Shown here: positions 23,671-31,345 of the stretch, piece by piece
Numbering within the stretch: the first letter of the stretch is position 1
Layout of the letters: every line of letters begins with the position of its first letter
From: Saccharothrix deserti
GTDB taxonomy: Bacteria > Actinomycetota > Actinomycetes > Mycobacteriales > Pseudonocardiaceae
DNA: 50,495 bases
NCBI RefSeq assembly: GCF_009769385.1
Contig: NZ_VKAB01000054.1
Coordinates: forward strand, 1 to 50,495
Reading direction: 5' to 3'
Notes under the pieces: generated by a model
Seen by the model: only the letters and a program-made list of their open reading frames with translations
Told to the model about the DNA's origin: nothing
Databases searched by the model: none
Program-made: the position numbers and the translations under genes

Positions 23671-25134
23671 ATGTCCAGTGCACGTGTCCGCACCGCCGAC
23701 CCGTCCGCCCCACCGGGCGCGAACACCGTCGTGGTGGTGCTCGCCTTCGCGGGCATCGTCGTGGCGCTCATGCAGACGATCGTGATCCCCCTGATCCCCC
23801 AGCTGCCCCGGCTGCTGAACGCCTCGGTGTCGGACACGGCGTGGGCGATCACCGCCACGCTGCTCGCCGCCTCCGTCGCCACGCCGACCGTCTGCCGCCT
23901 GGGCGACATGTACGGCAAGCGCCGGATGCTCCTGATCAGCCTGGCGCTACTGGTCGTCGGTTCGGTCGTCGGCGCGCTGAGCGACAGCCTGGGGCCCATG
24001 GTCGTGGGGCGGGTCCTGCAAGGCATGGCCGCGGGCGTCATCCCGTTGGGGATCAGCATCATGCGCGACGAGCTGCCCCCGGAACGGCTCGGTTCCGCCA
24101 CCGCCGTGATGAGCGCGTCGCTCGGCGTGGGTGGCGCGCTGGGCCTACCGGCGGCGGCGCTGCTGGCGGAGCAGGTGGACTGGCACATGCTGTTCTGGGC
24201 CGCCGACGGTCTCGGCGCGGTCGCCGCCGTGCTGGTGGTGGTGCTGGTCCCGGAGTCGAGCGTGCGTTCCGGCGGCCGGTTCGACATCGTCGGCGCACTC
24301 GGCCTGTCGGCCGCGCTGATCTGCCTGCTGCTGGTGATCTCCAAGGGCTCGACCTGGGGGTGGACCAGCGGGCTCACCCTGGGCCTGGTGGGCGCCGCCC
24401 TGGTGGTCTTGGCGCTCTGGGGCTGGTGGGAACTGCGCACGCCCGGTCCGCTGGTGGACCTGCGCGTCACCGCCCGCCGCCAGGTCCTGCTGACCAACCT
24501 CGCCTCGGCCGTGTTCGGCTTCGCGATGTTCGCCATGTCGCTGGTCCTGCCGCAGCTGCTGCAACTGCCCTCCGCCACCGGCTACGGCCTGGGACAGCCC
24601 ATGGTCGCGGTCGGCCTGGTGCTCGCGCCGTCCGGCCTGGTCATGATGGCCATGGCCCCGGTCTCCGCCCGCATCTCCAGGGCCAAGGGACCCAAGACGA
24701 CCCTCATCGCGGGCGCACTCGTCGTCGCGGCCGGCTACAGCCTGAACCTGGTGCTGATGACCGAGATCTGGCACCTCGTGCTGGTCTCCAGCACGATCGG
24801 CGCCGGCATCGGCCTCGCCTACGGCGCCATGCCCTCGCTGGTCATGGCCGCCGTCCCGATCACCGAGACCGCCGCCGCCAACAGCCTCAACACCCTGATG
24901 CGCTCGATCGGCACGTCCGTGTCCAGCGCGGTGGCCGGCGTGGTGCTGGCACAGATGACCACCCTGTTCGGGTCCACGGCCCTGCCGTCGCAGAACGGTT
25001 TCCGCGTGGTCCTGGCGGTCGGCGCGGGCGCCGCCCTCACGGCCGCCGCCGTGGCCGCCCTGCTCCCCCGCCGGCCGGCCGACGCGGTGACCGAGCGCGA
25101 CACAGCGGATACACCCGCGGCGGTCGCACACTAG
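23671..25134 (+). CDS. MFS drug exporter (DHA2/EmrB-type)
   Basis: Membrane transporter of 487 aa with about 14 hydrophobic segments. Motif A appears as CRLGDMYGKRRML after helix 2, and motif C-like GASLGVGGALGLPAAALLAEQVDWHMLFW follows, the pattern of drug/proton antiporters. GGAGG lies 7 bp before the ATG. It is divergent from TetR #2 and shares the operator dyad found before TetR #1 and P450 #1, so it is probably derepressed together with the P450 redox chain: oxidise the compound and export it. The C-terminal tail after PRRPADAV is hydrophilic. Confidence 0.93.
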   Translation: MSSARVRTADPSAPPGANTVVVVLAFAGIVVALMQTIVIPLIPQLPRLLNASVSDTAWAITATLLAASVATPTVCRLGDMYGKRRMLLISLALLVVGSVVGALSDSLGPMVVGRVLQGMAAGVIPLGISIMRDELPPERLGSATAVMSASLGVGGALGLPAAALLAEQVDWHMLFWAADGLGAVAAVLVVVLVPESSVRSGGRFDIVGALGLSAALICLLLVISKGSTWGWTSGLTLGLVGAALVVLALWGWWELRTPGPLVDLRVTARRQVLLTNLASAVFGFAMFAMSLVLPQLLQLPSATGYGLGQPMVAVGLVLAPSGLVMMAMAPVSARISRAKGPKTTLIAGALVVAAGYSLNLVLMTEIWHLVLVSSTIGAGIGLAYGAMPSLVMAAVPITETAAANSLNTLMRSIGTSVSSAVAGVVLAQMTTLFGSTALPSQNGFRVVLAVGAGAALTAAAVAALLPRRPADAVTERDTADTPAAVAH

Positions 25135-25153
25135 ACCACGGCATCCCGGGCAA

Positions 25154-25188
25154 GTTGCCAGATCGGCAACAAGGTTTGCCGATTTGGC
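25154..25188. promoter_or_regulatory. Paired TTGCC dyads upstream of the flavoprotein
   Basis: GTTGCC-AGATC-GGCAAC (25154-25170) is a perfect six-base dyad. Immediately after, TTTGCCGATTTGGC (from 25175) repeats the same motif on the other strand, less perfectly. Two adjacent sites 37 bp or more before the gene suggest a regulator binding cooperatively. Confidence 0.5.
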
Positions 25189-25224
25189 CGCTGGGCTCGC
25201 ATGGTGGCCGTGGAGGTGGTCACG

Positions 25225-26241
25225 GTGACCGATCAACTGGATGACAGCTATGACGTGGTGGTGGTCGGCGGTGGTGCCGCCGGGTTGAGCGGGGCGCTGA
25301 TGCTCGCCCGGTCGCGGCGGTCCGTGGTGGTGATCGACGCGGGCGAGCCGCGCAACGCCCCGGCCGCGGAGGTGCACGGGTTGCTGGCCCGGGACGGGAC
25401 GCCGCCGACCGAGCTGCTGGCACGCGGCCGGGCGGAAGTCCGCGGCTACGGCGGGCACGTGGTGCCCGGTGACGTCGACGCCGTGGTTCGCGGGAGAACC
25501 GGGTTCGCGGTGGCGCTGACCGACGGCCGGACGGTCCGCGCGCGCCGGTTGCTGGTGGCCACCGGGCTGGTCGACGAGCTGCCGGACGTGCCGGGACTGC
25601 GGGACCGGTGGGGCCGGGACGTGGTGCACTGCCCGTACTGCCACGGTTGGGAGGTCCGCGACCAGGCCATCGGCGTGCTGGCCAGGAGTCCCATGTCGGT
25701 GCACCAGGCGTTGCTGTTCCGGCAGTTGAGCGCCGATGTCACGTTCTTCTCGCACACCGTGCCGCCGACCGACGAGCAGGCGGAGCAACTGGCCGCGCGC
25801 GGCATCAAGATCGTGGACGGCGAGGTGGCGTCCCTGGTGGTGGACGACGACCGCCTGGTCGGCGTGCGGCTCGTCGACGGCACGGTGGTCGCCCGCGAGG
25901 CGGTGGCGGTCTCAGCGCGGATGGTGGCGCGCGCCGGCTTCCTGGCGACGCTGGGACTGCGGCCGGCCGAGCACCCGTCCGGCATGGGTGAGCACATCCC
26001 CGCCGACGCGACCGGCCGCGCCGACGTGCCGGGGGTGTGGCTGGCGGGCAACGTCACCGATCTGACCGCACAGGTCGGCGCCGCCGCGGCGGCGGGTGCT
26101 GCCGCCGGGGCCCAGATCAACGCCGACCTGATCGCGGAGGAGACCCGCCAGGCGGTCGCCGTCCACCGGGACCCGTTCTCCGCCGAGTCCGAAGCACGGC
26201 TCTGCGAACTCGTGATGGGCGACCGCCGCCACGGCCTGTGA
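25225..26241 (+). CDS. Thioredoxin-reductase-like FAD/NAD(P) oxidoreductase
   Basis: Flavoprotein of 338 aa in the thioredoxin reductase superfamily. FAD motif VVVVGGGAAGLSGALMLARS at the start, redox-active CPYC in VVHCPYCHGWEVRD, and a C-terminal FAD motif GVWLAGNVTDLTAQVGAAAAAG. The NADPH Rossmann motif is degenerate (IGVLARSPMSVHQALLF lacks the usual GxGxxA), so NADPH use is uncertain; such low-Mr enzymes include dithiol oxidases acting on natural products as well as TrxR-like proteins. I chose GTG at 25225, eight bases after GGAGG; ATG at 25201 is possible. Paired dyads lie upstream. Confidence 0.88.
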   Translation: MTDQLDDSYDVVVVGGGAAGLSGALMLARSRRSVVVIDAGEPRNAPAAEVHGLLARDGTPPTELLARGRAEVRGYGGHVVPGDVDAVVRGRTGFAVALTDGRTVRARRLLVATGLVDELPDVPGLRDRWGRDVVHCPYCHGWEVRDQAIGVLARSPMSVHQALLFRQLSADVTFFSHTVPPTDEQAEQLAARGIKIVDGEVASLVVDDDRLVGVRLVDGTVVAREAVAVSARMVARAGFLATLGLRPAEHPSGMGEHIPADATGRADVPGVWLAGNVTDLTAQVGAAAAAGAAAGAQINADLIAEETRQAVAVHRDPFSAESEARLCELVMGDRRHGL

Positions 26242-26291
26242 CCACGCCGGTGCCGGGCGGCGTTGACAGCACGGCGTCGCCCGGTCAATTA

Positions 26292-26305
26292 TGAGAGCGC
26301 TCTCA
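26292..26305. promoter_or_regulatory. LacI/CebR-like operator before GH64
   Basis: TGAGAGCGCTCTCA is a perfect 14-bp palindrome, differing only symmetrically from the TGGGAGCGCTCCCA site bound by CebR-type LacI regulators of actinomycetes. It lies 55 bp upstream of the GH64 start. Known use: repression of glucan-degradation genes until the released disaccharide binds the repressor. Confidence 0.78.
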
Positions 26306-26359
26306 CGCAAATGGCCGCCGCTCCTCGTCCTCTCACCCCTGCTCGAAGAGGAGAGCCAG

Positions 26360-27550
26360 TTGCGCTTCACACGGAAGATGCTCGCGTTGTCCACCGCCGT
26401 CCTGTCGTTCGCGGCAGGCGCGGTGGTCGCGGCGGCGCCGGTCGCGAACGCCGTGCCCGCCACGATCCCCCTGACGTTCAAGAACAACTCCGGTCGCGGC
26501 GACCAGATCCACATCTACACCCTGGGCACCCTGCTCTCCACCGGGCAGCAGGGCTGGTCGGACGCCGGCGGCACGTTCCACCCGTGGCCGGCGGGCGGCA
26601 ACCCGCCCACCCCGGCGCCCGACGCGTCGTTCGCGGGCCCGGCCAACGGGCAGTCGCTGACGTTCCGCATCCCGAAGATGTCCGGCCGCATCTACTTCTC
26701 CTACGGCCGCAAGCTGGTGTTCCGGCTGACCACCGGCGGTCTCGTGCAGCCGGCCGTGCAGAACCCGACCGATCCCAACGCCGACATCCTGTTCAACTGG
26801 ACCGAGTACACGCTCAACGACTCCGGGCTGTGGATCAACAGCACGCAGGTCGACATGTTCTCCGCGCCGTACGCCGTGGGCGTCAAGCGCGCCGACGGCT
26901 CGGTGCCGACCACCGGGCGGCTCAAGCCGGGTGGCTACAACGGGTTCTTCAACGCCCTGCGCGGCCAACCGGGCGGCTGGGCCAACCTGATCCGGACCCG
27001 CTCCGACGGCACCGTGCTGCGCGCCCTGTCCCCGTCGCACGGCCTCGGCGTCGGCCTGCTCCCGGCCAACACCATGAACGACTACGTGAACCGGGTGTGG
27101 CAGAAGTACAGCACCTCCACGTTGACCGTGACGCCGTTCAGCAACCAGCCGAACGTCAAGTACTACGGCCGGGTGTCGGGTGGCGTCATGAACTTCACCA
27201 ACGGCGCCGGCGCGGTCGTCACCTCGTTCCGGAAACCGGACTCCGACAGCGTCTTCGGCTGCCACAAGCTGCTGGACGCGCCGAACGACCAGGTGCGCGG
27301 CCCGATCTCGCGGACGCTGTGCGCCGGCTACAACCGCTCGACGCTGTTGACCAACCCGAACCAGCCGGACACCGGCAGCGGCGGCTTCTACCAGGACGTG
27401 GTCACCAACCACTACTCGCGCAAGATCCACGCCCAGATGGCCGACGGCAAGGCGTACGGCTTCGCGTTCGACGACGTCGGCGCGCACGAATCGCTGGTCC
27501 ACGACGGCAACCCGCAGCAGGCCTACATCACGCTCGACCCGTTCAACTGA
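26360..27550 (+). CDS. Secreted GH64 beta-1,3-glucanase
   Basis: Exported glycoside hydrolase of 396 aa, family 64 (laminaripentaose-producing beta-1,3-glucanase type), which hydrolyses beta-1,3-glucan of fungal walls or laminarin outside the cell. The signal peptide is RFTRKMLALSTAVLSFAAGAVVAAAPVANA. The mature start TIPLTFKNNSGRGDQIHIYTLG, then MSGRIYFSYGRKLVFRL, FNWTEYTLNDSGLWINSTQVDMFSAPY and HYSRKIHAQMADGKAYGFAFDDVG are GH64 hallmarks. I chose the TTG at 26360 since AGAGGAGAG precedes it; the ATG at 26291 lies inside the operator and cannot be the start, while ATG 26378 would drop the charged N-region. Probably induced by glucan breakdown products. Confidence 0.9.
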   Translation: MRFTRKMLALSTAVLSFAAGAVVAAAPVANAVPATIPLTFKNNSGRGDQIHIYTLGTLLSTGQQGWSDAGGTFHPWPAGGNPPTPAPDASFAGPANGQSLTFRIPKMSGRIYFSYGRKLVFRLTTGGLVQPAVQNPTDPNADILFNWTEYTLNDSGLWINSTQVDMFSAPYAVGVKRADGSVPTTGRLKPGGYNGFFNALRGQPGGWANLIRTRSDGTVLRALSPSHGLGVGLLPANTMNDYVNRVWQKYSTSTLTVTPFSNQPNVKYYGRVSGGVMNFTNGAGAVVTSFRKPDSDSVFGCHKLLDAPNDQVRGPISRTLCAGYNRSTLLTNPNQPDTGSGGFYQDVVTNHYSRKIHAQMADGKAYGFAFDDVGAHESLVHDGNPQQAYITLDPFN

Positions 27551-27558
27551 GGCCGGGA

Positions 27559-27590
27559 CCGCCGCCCGGGACGAGTGACCCGGGCGGCGG
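27559..27590. terminator. Bidirectional terminator between GH64 and aldo/keto reductase
   Basis: Perfect 12-bp stem CCGCCGCCCGGG / CCCGGGCGGCGG with an 8-nt loop between two convergent stop codons (27550 and 27596). Confidence 0.78.
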
Positions 27591-27595
27591 CCCGT

Positions 27596-28564
27596 TCAGC
27601 GGGGGTCGACCCTGGTGGCGGTGTCGCCGAAGACGAACGGCGAGGGCTCGCACTCGGCGATGAAGTCGCCGGGGAACCCGAGCTGGAACTCCACCGCCGC
27701 CTCCAGCCGCCGGATCGCGTCGTCGGGCAGGGTGAGGCCGAGCGCGCCGAGGTTCTCGTCGAGCTGCGCGACGCTGCTCACGCCGACCAGCGGCAGCACC
27801 GACCGGAACTTGCTGCGCGTCCACGCGAGCGCCACCTGGGCCGGGCGGACCCCCAACTCGTCGGCCACCTCCTGGACGGCCTTGCCCGCCGCACGTTCAC
27901 GCGCCGTGAGCGACGCGGGGTCGACCCGCTTCGACGCGGACAGCTTCCCGGCCGCGAGCGGCGCCCAGGCGGTCACGCTCAGCCCGAGCGCCTCGGCCAT
28001 CGGCAGCAGTTCGCGCTCGGCGTCCCGGTTCAGCAGGTTGTAGGGCACCTGGAGGCCGGCGAACGGTGTCCAGTCGCGCCACTGCGCGAGGGTGTTCGCG
28101 CGGGATACGACCCAGGCCGGGGCGTCGGAGACGCCGGTGTAGAGGATCTTCCCCGCGCGGACGGCGTCGTCGAGCGCGCGCATGGTCTCCTCGACCGGGG
28201 TGTGCCGGTCCCAGATGTGCACCCAGTAGACGTCGATGTAGTCGGTGCGCAGCCGGCGCAGGCTCCGGTCCAGGGACAGCGCCAGGTTCTTGCGGTGGTT
28301 GCCCGAGGCGTTCGGGTCGGCGGCGTCGCGCGACAGCGTGTACTTCGTGCTGATGACGAACCGGTCGCGGCGCTCGACGATCGAGCCGAGCAGTTCCTCG
28401 CCGTCACCGTAGGCCGAGGCCGTGTCGAGGACGTTGCCGCCCGCGTCGGCGTAGGCGTCGATGATGCGTCGTGACTCGTCGGGGTCGCCGAAACGCATGG
28501 TGCCCAGCAGCAGTTCCGAAACGCGCAACCCGGTCTGACCGAAGAGCCGGTACCTCATGTCCAT
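27596..28564 (-). CDS. Aldo/keto reductase
   Basis: NADPH-dependent oxidoreductase of the AKR superfamily, 322 aa. It shows the usual start MRYRLFGQTGLRVSELLLGTMRFG, catalytic Asp-Tyr in NVLDTASAYGDGE, the Lys in VISTKYTL, and the His in DVYWVHIWD, followed by the cofactor-binding C-terminal GVSSVAQLDENLGAL. A TIM-barrel enzyme reducing aldehydes or ketones; substrate not predictable. The ATG at 28564 is used; a second ATG two codons later (28558) is also acceptable. Divergent from a regulator gene 86 bp away. Confidence 0.93.
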   Translation of the reverse strand: MDMRYRLFGQTGLRVSELLLGTMRFGDPDESRRIIDAYADAGGNVLDTASAYGDGEELLGSIVERRDRFVISTKYTLSRDAADPNASGNHRKNLALSLDRSLRRLRTDYIDVYWVHIWDRHTPVEETMRALDDAVRAGKILYTGVSDAPAWVVSRANTLAQWRDWTPFAGLQVPYNLLNRDAERELLPMAEALGLSVTAWAPLAAGKLSASKRVDPASLTARERAAGKAVQEVADELGVRPAQVALAWTRSKFRSVLPLVGVSSVAQLDENLGALGLTLPDDAIRRLEAAVEFQLGFPGDFIAECEPSPFVFGDTATRVDPR

Positions 28565-28650
28565 GTCCACAGCCTGGAACGGCGGGTCGACCGGAGGGAG
28601 GCCCCGGCAGGGACCCTCTACGCGCGCGGCACGACCTAGACTCACCGATC

Positions 28651-29472
28651 ATGAACGCGTTGGGTGGATTCCTGCGTGCCCGGAGGGAGGCGATCACCCC
28701 GTCCGAGGTGGGGTTCCCGACCGGCACGCGCCGCCGCACACCGGGACTGCGCCGGGGTGAGCTGGCCGTGCTCGCGGGTATCAGCGTCGAGTACCTGACC
28801 CGCCTCGAACGCGGACGTGACCGCCACCCGTCGGCGCAGGTCCTCGGGGCGCTGGCCGATGCGTTGCGCCTCTCGTCCCACGAACGCGCGCACCTGCACC
28901 GCCTGGTGAAGGCGGGGGGCGGTGTGCTCTGCCCGGCGGCGACCGCTCCGCGTCCGGTGCGTCCCACGATGCTGGCGCTGCTCGACCGGCTGGAGCCCAC
29001 GCCCGCGTTCGTCTCCGACGCGCAGGGCGACGTGCTCGCCGAGACCGCCGGTTTCCGCCGGCTCGCCGCACCGGTGGGTCTGTTCGACGCCGACCGGCCC
29101 AACCTCGCGCGCTTCGTGTTCGGCGACGCCAGGGCGCGCACGGCGTTCCCGGACTGGGAACGGGTGGCCGACGAACGGGCCGCCGCCCTCCGTGCCGCGG
29201 CCGACCTGGGCGACGGCGCGGCCGCCGTGCTCGCCGAGGAGTTGTCGATCACCGCGGGCACCGAGTTCGGCCGCCGCTACACCGCCTCGGCCGTCCTGCC
29301 CGCCGGGACCGGGGTCGAGCAGTGGCAGCACCCCGAGGCGGGCACGCTGCGGCTGGCCTACGAGAGCCTGACCGTGCCCGGCGACGAGGACCACCGACTG
29401 GTCGTCTACCTGCCCGCCGACGCCGCCACGTCCCACGCCCTCTCGGCGCATGCCCTGGCTTCCGCGCGGTAA
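28651..29472 (+). CDS. XRE-type regulator with MmyB-like sensor domain
   Basis: DNA-binding protein of 273 aa. The HTH region is RRTPGLRRGELAVLAGISVEYLTRLERGRDRHPSAQVLGALADALRLS, about residues 28-76. The C-terminal two thirds match the MmyB-type ligand-binding domain (ALLDRLEPTPAFVSDAQGDVLAETAGFRRL; NLARFVFGDARARTAFPDW; QHPEAGTLRLAYESLTVPGDEDHRLVVYLP), which binds a fatty-acid-like ligand in a family member of known structure. Divergent from the aldo/keto reductase, which it may regulate, as is common for this pairing in actinomycetes. Its stop lies 3 bp from that of the convergent LLM gene. Confidence 0.92.
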   Translation: MNALGGFLRARREAITPSEVGFPTGTRRRTPGLRRGELAVLAGISVEYLTRLERGRDRHPSAQVLGALADALRLSSHERAHLHRLVKAGGGVLCPAATAPRPVRPTMLALLDRLEPTPAFVSDAQGDVLAETAGFRRLAAPVGLFDADRPNLARFVFGDARARTAFPDWERVADERAAALRAAADLGDGAAAVLAEELSITAGTEFGRRYTASAVLPAGTGVEQWQHPEAGTLRLAYESLTVPGDEDHRLVVYLPADAATSHALSAHALASAR

Positions 29473-29475
29473 GCC

Positions 29476-30432
29476 CTACAGCACCGCCGCCAGCCGTTCC
29501 ACGGCCTGCACCGGATCCGCGCCGATGGGGAAGAGCACGGCGCTGTCCACACCCGCCGCGAACAGCTCGTCCAGCCGCGCCCGCGCGTCCTCGGGCGTGC
29601 CGGTCACCGCGAGCTGCCGCACCCACTCCTCCGGCAGCCGGCGCACGAACTCCTCCCGGCTCCCGGACTCCCGGCGCAGCGCCGCGAACTCGTCCGCGAA
29701 CGGCAGCGGAGCCAGGTGCGGAACCCAATCGGGCTCACCGATCCACTCCAGCCCGGCCCGCACCGCCTCGACCGCCACACCCGCGTCCGAGTCAACGGCG
29801 GCAACGTTGTAGCCCACGAGCCGGTGAGGGCGCTGCGCGTCGACGTACTTGAGCGCCGCACGCGCGTACTCCGGCGTCGTCGGCTCGGCCAGGATCGTCC
29901 CGTCCGCCACCCGCCCGGACAGGGCGAGCGACTTCGGCCCCCGCACCCCGGCCAGGATTCGCGGCGCGTCCCCGGGCACACACGCGTCCTCCAGCCTCAC
30001 GGCGTCCAACGCGACGTATTCACCCGGCTCGACCACGTCCCCGCGCACCAGCGCGATCACCGCGCGGAGGTACTCGTCCAACAACGTCAGCGGGCTGGCG
30101 GGCCACTCACCCACCGACCGCATCCACCCGGGCATGCCGTGCCCGATGCCCACGTCGACACGCCCCGGGAACAACTGACCGAGCGTCGCCACCTCCATGG
30201 CCGCGAACGCCGCGTTGCGCGCACCCACCGGCAACAACCCGATGCCGACCCGGATCCGCCCCGTGGCCGCCAACACGGCCGCCGCCTGCGCGACCCCGCC
30301 GCGGAACCCCAGGTCCTCCACCACCCACAGCTCGTCGAACCCGAGCTCGTCCGCACGTCGTGCGAACGGCAACACCTGGGAGGGGGCGAGGTCGCGGGGG
30401 AGCATCACCCCGACCGATCCGGAACGACTCAA
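29476..30432 (-). CDS. LLM-class flavin-dependent (F420-type) oxidoreductase
   Basis: Luciferase-like monooxygenase family TIM-barrel protein, 318 aa. N-terminal SVGVMLPRDLAPSQVLPFARRADELGFDELWVVEDLGFRGG, then TGRIRVGIGLLPVGARNAAFAAMEVATLGQLFPGRVDVGIGHG, the typical flavin-site segments, with later PRILAGVRGPKSLALSGRVADGTILAEPTTPEY. In actinomycetes many of these use F420 rather than FMN. Reaction unknown. It stands alone on the minus strand downstream of a short empty gap (30433-30563) and the GNAT gene. Confidence 0.92.
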   Translation of the reverse strand: MSRSGSVGVMLPRDLAPSQVLPFARRADELGFDELWVVEDLGFRGGVAQAAAVLAATGRIRVGIGLLPVGARNAAFAAMEVATLGQLFPGRVDVGIGHGMPGWMRSVGEWPASPLTLLDEYLRAVIALVRGDVVEPGEYVALDAVRLEDACVPGDAPRILAGVRGPKSLALSGRVADGTILAEPTTPEYARAALKYVDAQRPHRLVGYNVAAVDSDAGVAVEAVRAGLEWIGEPDWVPHLAPLPFADEFAALRRESGSREEFVRRLPEEWVRQLAVTGTPEDARARLDELFAAGVDSAVLFPIGADPVQAVERLAAVL

Positions 30433-30563
30433 GACAGATCCTTTCAGCAGGCCAGAACTTGATCGTAAGACCGCCCGAGGTGATCCCCAACCACGACGGG
30501 AACCCCGACGCCGAGGCGACGCGGGATCGGCAGCGGCGCACCACTGCCGATCCCGCGGGGTGG

Positions 30564-31079
30564 CTACCGCCGGACCGGTGCCGTGACGCCGTACCGGACG
30601 GTGTTCTGGCCGGTGCCGGTGTCCGATCGCTGGAAGCCGGCCTTTTCGAGAACCCGGATCGAGGCGGGGTTCGACAGCTCCACCTCGGCACGGACCATGT
30701 GGACGCCCGGTGCGGTGAACGCGAACCCGGTCAGGGCACGCGTGGCCTCGGAGGCATGACCGAGCCCCCGCCGTGAGGCCACGATCCCGTACCCGATCTC
30801 GAGGGTGCCGTCACTGGGCGGCCAGAACAGACCGATCGAACCGATCAACAGGCCGCTGTCGCGCTCGGTGATCAGCCGGTGCCCGTAGAGACCCAGCCAC
30901 GCGGGCTGCTCGGCGAGAAGCCCGGCGATGACCTGATCGCCCTCTGCGGGGAAGTCCTCGGCCCAGTGCGGCAGCCGGACACCGTCCACGACGGCAGCGG
31001 CCTCGCCGGCGGTCCACGACCGCAGCACAAGCCGGTCGGTGGTCACATCAGTACCGGTAACGGAAAAGGAGGAAGACAC
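30564..31079 (-). CDS. GNAT-family N-acetyltransferase (RimJ/RimL-like)
   Basis: Acetyltransferase of 171 aa. It has the opening TTDRLVLRSWTAGEA of the RimJ/RimL-type GNATs, the core strand GLLIGSIGLFWPPSDGTLEIGYGIVASRRGLGHASEATRAL with the acetyl-CoA loop RRGLGHASEA, and the closing EVELSNPASIRVLEKAGFQR. It transfers acetyl groups to an amine, possibly a protein N-terminus or a small molecule. I chose GTG at 31079, seven bases after CAGGAG; the ATG at 31097 has no ribosome site. That GTG is half of a CACGTG palindrome whose other half could start a tiny plus-strand ORF. Confidence 0.88.
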   Translation of the reverse strand: MSSSFSVTGTDVTTDRLVLRSWTAGEAAAVVDGVRLPHWAEDFPAEGDQVIAGLLAEQPAWLGLYGHRLITERDSGLLIGSIGLFWPPSDGTLEIGYGIVASRRGLGHASEATRALTGFAFTAPGVHMVRAEVELSNPASIRVLEKAGFQRSDTGTGQNTVRYGVTAPVRR

Positions 31080-31196
31080 GTGAAAACTCCTGGTCATCGG
31101 GATGACCCGGACCGCGCGTCAGACCCGCGCGGACCGGACGAGGGCACGCTGAAGACGGCTGCCGACAGCCATATCCATCAACCCCCTCGTCAGTGA
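31080..31196 (+). CDS. Possible small ORF with strong ribosome site
   Basis: A 38-residue frame starting at GTG 31080, seven bases after a near-perfect ribosome site AAGGAGG (31066-31072). The peptide is hydrophilic (KTPGHRDDPDRASDPRGPDE, ending HIHQPPRQ) with no known relative. It is divergent from, and abuts, the GNAT start. The strong ribosome site is the main support; composition gives none, so it could be chance. Confidence 0.3.
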   Translation: MKTPGHRDDPDRASDPRGPDEGTLKTAADSHIHQPPRQ

Positions 31197-31289
31197 GCGA
31201 CCAGGTGATCCTCACTCGGCCGGGACGCTAGCAACCTCACGCGGGCCCGACAAACCGTTTCCACCTCCGGTAGTCGGACCACAGCGCAA

Positions 31290-31326
31290 GGCGCCCTGCG
31301 GGACCTGGTGTGGCCCGCAGGGCGCC
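31290..31326 (-). terminator. Terminator after the deoxyribosyltransferase-like/S1 gene
   Basis: Perfect 13-bp stem (GGCGCCCTGCGGG with CCCGCAGGGCGCC) and 11-nt loop, 20 bp past the stop of the minus-strand gene ending at 31346. Confidence 0.8.
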
Positions 31327-31345
31327 TCGGCCTTGCTCGGACAGC

